The notes beneath the pieces are model-generated. The model did no database searches. It saw only the letters and a program-made list of their open reading frames with translations, and was not told the DNA's origin. Shown piece after piece: positions 16,352 through 23,362 of a stretch of DNA of 26,495 nt. Position 1 is the first letter of the stretch. Every line of letters begins with the position of its first letter. Source of the stretch: JADKFD01 sp964561825 (GTDB taxonomy: Bacteria > Pseudomonadota > Gammaproteobacteria > Xanthomonadales > SZUA-5); assembly GCA_964561825.1 (NCBI GenBank), contig CAZLSB010000019.1, positions 1-26,495 of the forward strand, given 5' to 3'. The translations under genes were made by a program, and so were the position numbers.

Positions 16352-17557
16352 TCAGTCCTGGGCGTGGGCAGTGGCAAATAGCTCGCCAAAGGCTTGCAGC
16401 AGCGTCTCATCCGGCGCCGCGCAGGTGCGTTCACGGACTAATCGTTCGAACAAGGGCAGCGGCATGAGCTGATCGATAGACAGCAGCGTCGGCGCCGCGC
16501 CGCCCTGCGGCGCGGCGGGGCGGATCGCCTTGACCGCGGCCAAGCGCACGCCTTTGCCCTCCAGCGCGGCGCGCACCAAGGGCATCGGATCAGGATCGCC
16601 CCAGGCGCGCTCGATCTGCACCTCAATCAAAGGCTGCAAACCCGGCGCACTGGGCGGGAAATCCAACGCCGCCAACAGCTCAAGCACCTCGGACAGCGGC
16701 AAGTGCCGCTCTGGAATGCGCCGGATCAACGCTGGCCTTGGCACCAGCGTCGAGTTCAGCGCAACAAGGCGCGGCCCTTCAATTTCAATTTCAATAATCT
16801 GGTGCGGATAGTCGATTTCGCTAAACGACATCGGCAAAGGGCTGCCCGAATAACAAATCCACGGCGCGCCTGCTTCCTGCGCCAAATGCAAATGACCGAG
16901 TGCCACATACGCCAATTCGCTCGGGAAAATGCTGTTGGGCACGGCTTCTTCGCCACCGATCACCAGCCGGCGCTCCGAGTGTTCAGAGAGTTTGCCGCCC
17001 TGCACATGTAAATGACCCATCGCGATCAGCGCTTGATCGGGTTGTCGCTGCGCTAGCGCTGCATTGACCACTTCGCGATAAACCCGCGCGATGCCCTCGG
17101 CATAGGTTTGCGTATCAATCGGCGTCAAATCGGCCGGCCGCAGAAAGGGCACGGCCAATACCCACGCGCCGATGCTGCCATCGGACCGGCGGATTGGCAC
17201 CGAGACGCGCTGCGATTCATCACCGTGATACTGACCGACCACCTGCACGCGCAGCGCTTGCAGCAGGGAGCGTGGCGCATCAATCCGTGCCGGCGAATCA
17301 TGATTGCCGGCGATCACGACGATATCCAGATCAGGCAAGCGCGCCAGCGCCTGACCCAAAAAACCGTAATACAAACGCTGCGCCTGCGCGCTCGGATTGG
17401 CCAGATCAAAGATGTCACCGGCAATCAGCAAAGCATCAGGCTGGCGACGCTGCAATTCGTCCAGTAGCCAGCCTAAAAACGCCTCGTGTTCCGCATAACG
17501 CTCATGGCCATGCAAGCTTTGGCCCAGATGCCAGTCGGAGGTGTGGATCAAACGCAT
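16352..17557 (-). CDS. sbcD: Nuclease SbcCD subunit D (Mre11-like)
   Basis: SbcD is the Mn-dependent nuclease that acts with SbcC. The 401 residues fit the family. Metallophosphoesterase motifs are in order: HTSDWHLG with D8 and H10, LLIAGDIFD with D48, VIAGNHDSP with N85 and H86, then MGHLHVQGG and YVALGHLHLAQ. All expected metal ligands are present. The ATG at 17557 begins right at the conserved MRLIHTSDWHLG. It is the first gene of the sbcD-sbcC pair; the 198 bases upstream hold its likely promoter and a set of hairpins. The C-terminal region (about 300-380) would contact SbcC. Confidence 0.96.
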   Translation of the reverse strand: MRLIHTSDWHLGQSLHGHERYAEHEAFLGWLLDELQRRQPDALLIAGDIFDLANPSAQAQRLYYGFLGQALARLPDLDIVVIAGNHDSPARIDAPRSLLQALRVQVVGQYHGDESQRVSVPIRRSDGSIGAWVLAVPFLRPADLTPIDTQTYAEGIARVYREVVNAALAQRQPDQALIAMGHLHVQGGKLSEHSERRLVIGGEEAVPNSIFPSELAYVALGHLHLAQEAGAPWICYSGSPLPMSFSEIDYPHQIIEIEIEGPRLVALNSTLVPRPALIRRIPERHLPLSEVLELLAALDFPPSAPGLQPLIEVQIERAWGDPDPMPLVRAALEGKGVRLAAVKAIRPAAPQGGAAPTLLSIDQLMPLPLFERLVRERTCAAPDETLLQAFGELFATAHAQD

Positions 17558-17609
17558 GGGCTATTCCAGGTCGCGCTGGTCGTCATACTAGCCACCGAGG
17601 CTCGCCGCA

Positions 17610-17624
17610 ATTGACATAATCAAT
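17610..17624. promoter_or_regulatory. Palindrome upstream of sbcD
   Basis: ATTGA and TCAAT flank CATAA, giving a 15-base inverted repeat in AT-rich sequence 53-67 bases before the sbcD start. It could be a regulator site or overlap the promoter. I see no convincing -35 and -10 pair, so this is tentative. Confidence 0.3.
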
Positions 17625-17663
17625 GTTAGCCGCATAATTAAGCTTGCGCGTTGGTCACGTTGG

Positions 17664-17723
17664 CCGTAGGTCTGGTGACATCTTGTCCACCGTCACGTAG
17701 ACCTGCGGGCAACCTGACCTACG
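17664..17723. repeat. Overlapping inverted repeats between the ligase-like gene and sbcD
   Basis: CCGTAGGTCT (17664-17673) pairs with AGACCTGCGG (17699-17708) over ten positions with one G-U wobble. Inside lies a second stem, GTGAC (17675-17679) with GTCAC (17692-17696). The first arm can instead pair perfectly with GACCTACG at 17716-17723. There is no T-run on the minus strand. It may be a REP-like element, a weak terminator for the ligase cassette, or a regulatory fold ahead of sbcD. Confidence 0.5.
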
Positions 17724-17755
17724 TCTTTGACGTTTGATGTGAATAGATTCCGGCT

Positions 17756-19216
17756 TTAAGCACACGCGACCCGATTAAATCCTTTGGTCAAATTTTCGGC
17801 CAATAACTGCTCGGCGATCGCCATCGCGCGGGTTTCATTGGCCGCGACGTCGGTGCTGACTTTTAAGGGTTCGGCGCGTTTTGCCGAGTAGTCGGTCCAA
17901 TAAACGAGGTATGGAAAGGCCAGATCGCCGGCTTTGTGCACAACCACCAGCTTGCGCAGCATTTCGCCTTTGGCGTACACCTCGCGGCGCACGATGCGAG
18001 TTTCCGTGCTTGCGGTGGATGGCGTGGGCCGTTCAACGCGATCCAAAATCTGCTCGATGCGGGCGCCGCCGCTGCGCCATTCTTTGTCTTCTCGCAAAGT
18101 CTGGAAGCGCGCGAAACTCAGGCGTGGGCACGGAGTCAAGCCCAGAAAGCGATAGCCGCCAGCGGATTCGTCCCAGGCGATCAGCTGGGTGCGCTGCTCG
18201 CGTCCGCCTTCAGCGGCAATCAAATCTTCACCGTGTATTTCGATGATCAGTTTAGGCCGCACAAATTGCACCGCGCGACCGGAGGAGTCGGTCATCGGCA
18301 GCGGCGCATCGACTTTCAACGGGCGCAGACGATCCAGCAAACCCACGCGTTGCGCGTCGCTTAATCCGGAGCCCACCCGCACAAAGGTCTGCACCAGCGA
18401 TTCAAGCTCTGCGCCCGGATAAAGCAAACCGGTCAACATTGAGGTTACGCCGTATTGCCCCTCGAACTCACCTTCAACAAAACCCAGCACCAGCGCATCG
18501 ACGCTGCGATGCGGTTTCACCTTAAATGCCTCCGCGCGATTTAAACGACGAATCACCACGCCTTCGCCGCCGTCCTCAATGCAGCGGGTAAATCCGGCCG
18601 CCACCTCACGCTCGGGCATGACTTGCGCAGATTGCGCGTGCACCGCTGCGCTGCTGTCGTTACCAAAAATGTCTCGCAGCGTGTCGAGCGTTTTTTGGAA
18701 ATCACCCTGCTGGGCGCGCACATCTTTGCCATCCAACATCACAATATCGAGCATCGCTAGTTTTAGCCGGTTTAAATCTTCCAGGCTGCCACCGAAACTC
18801 AGGCGTATCACTTCACTGACACCGGAACGGCGCACGCCATCGGCATCTTTACTGTCCAAATACAGCTCACACCGCAATAGCGCACGTTTGCTGCCTGCTT
18901 TATTGAGTTTTTCCGCTAATTCATCGAGCGCCAAAAATCCCAAACGCACGCGTCCACCGGGCGCGGAAAACGCAAACGGCTCGCTGCCCTGTTCGAAATA
19001 GACAAATACACCTTCGCCGTCATATTTATGCGCGGTCAGCACCGGATCAGTACCGGCAAATCGCGTGGCCAATTCTGCCGGGGAAAGCCCTTGAATCTTG
19101 CGCATCACCTGATTTTCAAATTCAGTGGCGACCGCCATTAAGACATGATCGGTCACCGCACCACCGGTGGCGATGCCGTATCTACCCCGCATAGAGAGTT
19201 TGCTGCGGTCAATCAT
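17756..19216 (-). CDS. Atypical ATP-dependent DNA ligase-like protein
   Basis: This 486-residue protein has the ligase nucleotidyltransferase and OB-fold layout. Motif I is HKYDGEG with the presumed AMP-accepting K64 and with G69 where canonical KxDGxR has arginine. Motif III is LLRCELYLD with E117, and motif IV is GGEGVVIRR with E218. Motif V is FKVKPH with K232 and K234. OB-fold marks follow: FVRVGSGLSDAQR, VRPKLIIEIHG and LSFARFQTLREDKEW. There is no N-terminal DNA-binding domain of the human ligase type, only about 55 residues. The last 100 or so residues (from about 390) are an extra domain I do not recognise. AGGAGA lies six or seven bases before the ATG. The start overlaps the upstream gene by four bases. 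It is probably a nick-sealing ligase, but an RNA or other nucleotidyl transfer role cannot be excluded. Confidence 0.8.
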   Translation of the reverse strand: MIDRSKLSMRGRYGIATGGAVTDHVLMAVATEFENQVMRKIQGLSPAELATRFAGTDPVLTAHKYDGEGVFVYFEQGSEPFAFSAPGGRVRLGFLALDELAEKLNKAGSKRALLRCELYLDSKDADGVRRSGVSEVIRLSFGGSLEDLNRLKLAMLDIVMLDGKDVRAQQGDFQKTLDTLRDIFGNDSSAAVHAQSAQVMPEREVAAGFTRCIEDGGEGVVIRRLNRAEAFKVKPHRSVDALVLGFVEGEFEGQYGVTSMLTGLLYPGAELESLVQTFVRVGSGLSDAQRVGLLDRLRPLKVDAPLPMTDSSGRAVQFVRPKLIIEIHGEDLIAAEGGREQRTQLIAWDESAGGYRFLGLTPCPRLSFARFQTLREDKEWRSGGARIEQILDRVERPTPSTASTETRIVRREVYAKGEMLRKLVVVHKAGDLAFPYLVYWTDYSAKRAEPLKVSTDVAANETRAMAIAEQLLAENLTKGFNRVACA

Positions 19217-19923
19217 CCGGCGTCTCCTGCGATCTTGTCGGGCAGTTTCAATTCTTGGTCTGATAACAGCAGCAGTAATTTATAGCGCCCCTGTTGATCC
19301 ACCTCACCATGCAAAAAGGCGCGATAAGCGGTGCCTGATTCGCGTGTCACCAGCGGCATATTGCCTTTGGGACCAGCACCCAGCACGGCGATTTCATTTT
19401 TGGCCGCTAAATCCTTGGCTAAATCGCGCAGAAACTCAAAACTCAAACCATCCACATGCGCAAGCTGTAAAGTCAGTTTGAATGCGAATCCGGCCAGCGC
19501 GTCATTGGCGGGCAAACGTTTGCCCAGTTTAATTGGATGCAGTTCATTCAAATTGGAACGGCGCACCAAATGGGGCCGGCGAGTTTTTTCCACGCCATGG
19601 GCGTCAAAGACCACGTCGACATCGGCAAAATCCCCAATCGGCGTGGCAATGCTGGCGCTTGGGTCAAACCACGCCGGCGTGGTGCTATCGGGATCAACCT
19701 CGGTGCCGGCAAGGGCCAAATCCAGTTCAGGATCGCCGGCGACCAACTGGGCGAAATCGAGGCCATCGGCGTTGCGACGGACCCCGGTAACCAGACGTCG
19801 CAAGCTCACCTCACCCACTTTGCTGGCGGTATGCAGCGCTAATTTGGGCTTTGCCAGCGGCAAGCCATGCAGCGCAACCCGCGCGCTGCGACCGCCGTAC
19901 TCCAGATGTAAAGTCAGTGCCAT
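19213..19923 (-). CDS. Protein of unknown function in the ligase cassette
   Basis: I do not recognise this 236-residue protein. It has no signal peptide or membrane segment. The first part is beta-rich (TLHLEYGGRSARVALHG). The middle contains DVDVVFDAHGVEKTRRPHLV and a basic NELHPIKLGKRLP. The rest has one amphipathic helix (SFEFLRDLAKDLAAKNE) and a leucine-rich end (RYKLLLLLSDQELKLP). No catalytic motif is evident, so a structural or substrate-binding partner of the ligase-like protein is a reasonable guess. Its stop overlaps the ligase-like start by four bases (ATGA), which argues for coupled translation and joint function. The ATG at 19923 lacks a strong Shine-Dalgarno, and 69 bases separate it from the preceding gene. 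Confidence 0.7.
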   Translation of the reverse strand: MALTLHLEYGGRSARVALHGLPLAKPKLALHTASKVGEVSLRRLVTGVRRNADGLDFAQLVAGDPELDLALAGTEVDPDSTTPAWFDPSASIATPIGDFADVDVVFDAHGVEKTRRPHLVRRSNLNELHPIKLGKRLPANDALAGFAFKLTLQLAHVDGLSFEFLRDLAKDLAAKNEIAVLGAGPKGNMPLVTRESGTAYRAFLHGEVDQQGRYKLLLLLSDQELKLPDKIAGDAG

Positions 19924-19992
19924 GGGATAGGTTCAATGCTTCCAAGGGTGTTTGTGTCGATTCGTTGTCGCGCCGAAGATGCGAGCCGTCGC

Positions 19993-20562
19993 TCAAATCA
20001 TCGAAAAATCCAGCTCGTCGCCGTCGTCGTCGGCTTCTGCCTGGGTGTCGAAAAAGTCGTAGGCGACCGACAAATCAAGGAAAGTCGATAACTTGCCGGC
20101 ACCTACCAGCATGAAAACGCCATCGGCGCGTGACAACAGCAGCGCATCTTTGGGCTGATGGCTCTTCCGATAGCTAAATTCGGTGCGATACAAACCCGGC
20201 GCCAAACCGCTGCCGATCAGCGGATAGACATCGCTGACCTGAAACGCCGCCAATTGCGCCATCGGCACCGCTTGCAAAGGCGATTCGATATCGAAGGAAC
20301 TGGGTTTTTGCTCGGCTGGTTTGTCATCGATGTAGGTTTCGATCGGATCAACCGGCGAACCGTCCGGGTCCACTCGAATGGACGCGACCGCCGACGTCGG
20401 CAACAAGCGACCGTCGGCCAATAACAAACCTCTGCTCAGGGCCTTACCGTCTTTCTCGGCAATGCGTTTGGCGTAGCCATACAGCGATTTTTTGTCGACT
20501 TTCGCCGCCACCTCAAAACTGAGCGTGATCTGCGCGAGTCGAAAGCTCAGTGCTCGGGCCAT
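19993..20562 (-). CDS. Protein of unknown function, first gene of the ligase cassette
   Basis: This protein has 189 residues from the ATG at 20562; a TTG at 20568 would add two. I do not recognise it with confidence. It begins ARALSFRLAQITLSFEVAAK, then KVDKKSLYGYAKRIAEKDGK and GLLLADGRLLPTSAVASIRV, suggesting a compact beta-rich domain. A later part reads LYRTEFSYRK and DALLLSRADGVFMLVG. It ends in a strongly acidic tail (EADDDGDELDFSMI), recalling tails that dock onto DNA-repair partners, though that is only an analogy. It lies 162 bases downstream of glgP and 69 upstream of the next cassette gene, all in one direction. It may be expressed from its own promoter in the 20563-20730 gap. Confidence 0.65.
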   Translation of the reverse strand: MARALSFRLAQITLSFEVAAKVDKKSLYGYAKRIAEKDGKALSRGLLLADGRLLPTSAVASIRVDPDGSPVDPIETYIDDKPAEQKPSSFDIESPLQAVPMAQLAAFQVSDVYPLIGSGLAPGLYRTEFSYRKSHQPKDALLLSRADGVFMLVGAGKLSTFLDLSVAYDFFDTQAEADDDGDELDFSMI

Positions 20563-20730
20563 CGGCAATGGGACTCATGGGAACCAGGGTGCGAGAGTAG
20601 CTAAAGCGTCGGCGAGAGTGAAGGGCTAGCCCATCAGTGGCGCGACGGTGGGGCGCTGTGCGCTGACTGTGCCGCGCTCCAGCGGCCAAAAGCGTTCGAC
20701 CGATGAAGCGCAGATCAAACCCACCACGAT

Positions 20731-23211
20731 TCACTCGCGCCGAATCGCCGGCACGGTCGGCAGTTTCCAAATCTCGCGGTTGTAATCGTTGATCGTGCGG
20801 TCGGCAGAAAACTTGCCGCTGGCACTGGTATTGAGAATCGCCGACACCGACCAGCGCTCCTGGTCTTGGTACAAAGCGGCGGCACGCTCTTGCGCTTCGA
20901 CATAATCGGTAAAATCGGCGCAAACCAGCCAATAGTCGCCGCCGTCGGTCAGACTGCGCAAAATGTCATCGAAGACGCCGGGCTCGCAGGGATTAAAATA
21001 GCCGCTGCGGATCAAATCAATCACTTGCGATAAATTTTGATCGGCGGCAATCGCGGCTAATGGGTTGTAATGTGGCCGTAGTTGGGCGATGTCGCGCGTG
21101 GTTTTACCAAATAGGAAAAAATGCTCCTCGCCGACTTCTTCGCGAATCTCAATGTTAGCGCCGTCCAAAGTACCAATGGTGAGCGCACCATTCATCATAA
21201 GTTTCATATTACCGGTGCCAGACGCTTCTTTGCCGGCGGTCGATATTTGCTCGCTTAAATCGGCGGCCGGACAAATCACTTCCATCTGCGATACGCAGTA
21301 ATTGGGCACAAAAGCGACGCGTAACCATTCGCCAATCGCTGAGTCCTGATTGACTACATCGGCAATCGCGTTGATGAATTTAATAATCGATTTGGCCATC
21401 GTATAACCGGGCGCCGCTTTGCCCCCAAATAACACGCCGCGTTTCACCAAACCTTCGGTATCGCCGCGTTTGATGCGGATATACAAATGAATAACATGCA
21501 GCGCATTGAGCAACTGGCGTTTGTATTCGTGAATGCGTTTAACTTGCACATCAAATAATGCATCTAGCGGGAATTCAACTTGGCATTCACGCTTGATCAG
21601 GGCGGCGAGATCCGCTTTGTTGGCGGCTTTGACCGCTCGCCAACGCGCTCGAAATTGTTCGTTGTGTGCCAGCGGGGCGAGTTTGTGCAGCTGGTTAAGA
21701 TCAGTAATCCAGGCCGCGCCGATGGTTTCGTTGATCAGCGCGGCCAATCGTGGATTGGCGAGGGCAAGCCAGCGTCGCTGCGTGACACCATTGGTTTTGT
21801 TATTAAATTTTGCCGGCGTGAACTCGTAAAAATCTCGCAATAAGTCTTGTGTTAATAGTCGGCTGTGCAGTGCGGCGACGCCGTTGACCGAAAAACTGCC
21901 AATAATGGCCAGCCACGCCATGCGCACCATCGGCGTTTGGCCTTCTTCGATGATCGACATCCGCGCTTGTCGATCGGTATCGCCCGGCCAACGGTAGGCG
22001 ACTTGGCGCAAAAAGCGCGCGTTGATCTCCAAGATAATGTCCAAATGGCGCGGCAATAAGGCCTTGAATAAGGGGACCGACCAACGTTCGAGGGCTTCCG
22101 GTAGCAGCGTGTGGTTGGTGTACGCCATGCTGTGCGCGGTGATGGCCCAGGCCGCATCCCATTCCAGACCATGCTCGTCCATCAACAAACGCATCAGCTC
22201 AGGGATGGCGATGGTGGGATGGGTGTCATTGAGTTGGCAGACGTTCTGCTGGGCAAAGCGGCTAAAGTCTGCGCCGTGGGCGCGAATCCAGCGCCGCAAG
22301 ATGTCCTGCAAACTGGCCGAGGCCAGGAAAAATTGCTGTTTCAGGCGCAGTTCCTTGCCGTCCGCACTCTTGTCGTTGGGGTACAAAACCTGCGAAATGC
22401 GTTCGGCATCACTCTGCGCCGACACCGCCGCCGCGTAATCGCCGGCGTTGAATTCGGCCAAATTAAATTGCTCCAATGACGAGGCACGCCATAAGCGCAA
22501 AGTGTTAACCGTGCCATTCAAATACCCGGCGACTGGAAAATCATGTGGAATGGCTAACACATCGTTGGTAGCGGTCCAGCGTACCCGCGAGCGGCCACGC
22601 TCATCATTAAAGAATTCGCTGTGTCCACCGAATTTGATCCGCACCGTGCATTCATGCCGGACAACTTCCCAGGGCAAATCGTGCGCCAGCCAATGGTCAG
22701 GATCCTCCACCTGATAACCGTGCACAATGCGCTGGCGGAACATGCCATAGTCATAACGGATGCCATAACCCATCACCGGCAATTGCAAAGTTGCGCAGCT
22801 ATCTAGGAAACACGCCGCCAAACGGCCCAGACCGCCGTTGCCTAAACCGGCGTCGTGCTCTTCTTCGGCAACGTCTTCAAGCCGCAGGCCCAGCTGCCTC
22901 AGTGCTTGCGCCGCTTCCCCGCTGAGTCCTAGATTTAACAGCGTATTGCCGAGCGCCCTGCCCATCAAATACTCCAGTGACAGGTAATAACCGCGCCGAG
23001 GGTCATTTTGAAAATAGGCGCCGCGCGTGCCTTCCCAGCGTTCCATTAGGCGGTCACGCACGCTCAGCACAGTGGCGGTATAGCGGTAGCGATTGCTGTC
23101 GTTATACCGATCGCGGCCCAGCGTATAGGTCAGATGGCGCTGAATGTCATATTGCAGGCTATCGGCATCCATTCCGAGGGCGGGCAAAGGTTTCACATGG
23201 ACTTCGTTCAC
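20731..23211 (-). CDS. glgP: Glycogen phosphorylase
   Basis: This enzyme releases glucose 1-phosphate from glycogen or related alpha-glucans using pyridoxal phosphate. I chose GTG at 23211 as start because a perfect AGGAGG lies five bases before it; this gives 826 residues, the usual length (E. coli 815). The frame is open 32 codons further upstream to 23307, but that part looks unlike the family. N-terminal RRGYYLSLEYLMGRALGN and EEHDAGLGNGGLGRLAACFL are conserved. The PLP-binding segment is GTGNMKLMMNGALTIGTLDG with K670. Other marks are QLNDTHPTIAIPELMR and DVQVKRIHEYKRQLLN. It follows aceE by 151 bases in the same direction. No other glycogen gene is in the window. A 24-bp palindrome sits about 30 bases upstream of the start. 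Confidence 0.96.
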   Translation of the reverse strand: MNEVHVKPLPALGMDADSLQYDIQRHLTYTLGRDRYNDSNRYRYTATVLSVRDRLMERWEGTRGAYFQNDPRRGYYLSLEYLMGRALGNTLLNLGLSGEAAQALRQLGLRLEDVAEEEHDAGLGNGGLGRLAACFLDSCATLQLPVMGYGIRYDYGMFRQRIVHGYQVEDPDHWLAHDLPWEVVRHECTVRIKFGGHSEFFNDERGRSRVRWTATNDVLAIPHDFPVAGYLNGTVNTLRLWRASSLEQFNLAEFNAGDYAAAVSAQSDAERISQVLYPNDKSADGKELRLKQQFFLASASLQDILRRWIRAHGADFSRFAQQNVCQLNDTHPTIAIPELMRLLMDEHGLEWDAAWAITAHSMAYTNHTLLPEALERWSVPLFKALLPRHLDIILEINARFLRQVAYRWPGDTDRQARMSIIEEGQTPMVRMAWLAIIGSFSVNGVAALHSRLLTQDLLRDFYEFTPAKFNNKTNGVTQRRWLALANPRLAALINETIGAAWITDLNQLHKLAPLAHNEQFRARWRAVKAANKADLAALIKRECQVEFPLDALFDVQVKRIHEYKRQLLNALHVIHLYIRIKRGDTEGLVKRGVLFGGKAAPGYTMAKSIIKFINAIADVVNQDSAIGEWLRVAFVPNYCVSQMEVICPAADLSEQISTAGKEASGTGNMKLMMNGALTIGTLDGANIEIREEVGEEHFFLFGKTTRDIAQLRPHYNPLAAIAADQNLSQVIDLIRSGYFNPCEPGVFDDILRSLTDGGDYWLVCADFTDYVEAQERAAALYQDQERWSVSAILNTSASGKFSADRTINDYNREIWKLPTVPAIRRE

Positions 23212-23240
23212 GCAGACCTCCTGAAGAGTGAGAGCCGGCT

Positions 23241-23264
23241 GCTTGCGCGGCATGCCGCGCAAGC
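23241..23264. promoter_or_regulatory. Perfect 24-bp palindrome upstream of glgP
   Basis: The 11-base arm GCTTGCGCGGC (23241-23251) is repeated as its reverse complement at 23254-23264 around AT. It lies between aceE and the glgP Shine-Dalgarno. Next to it, AGCCGGCT at 23233-23240 is another palindrome. There is no T-run, so it is not a standard terminator. It could be an operator, a transcript-end stabilising hairpin for aceE, or a fold affecting glgP translation. Confidence 0.6.
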
Positions 23265-23362
23265 TACTCGAACCGAGCCCGCTAGCAGCCCTCGCGAGTG
23301 CGCGCAAAGTCCGACAGGCTGTTAGGCCTTAGTGTGCCCGCGGACTTGGGTGTGGCGCAAGG

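Noticed and set aside
20569..20730. Search for a terminator or small gene between glgP and the ligase cassette
   Set aside because: I saw no clear hairpin with a T-run, and no short frame with a good start and plausible protein composition.
23212..23307. N-terminal extension of glgP to an upstream ATG
   Set aside because: The extra 32 residues include the frame read through the AGGAGG and the palindrome and do not look like the family. The GTG at 23211 has ideal spacing from AGGAGG and gives the normal length.
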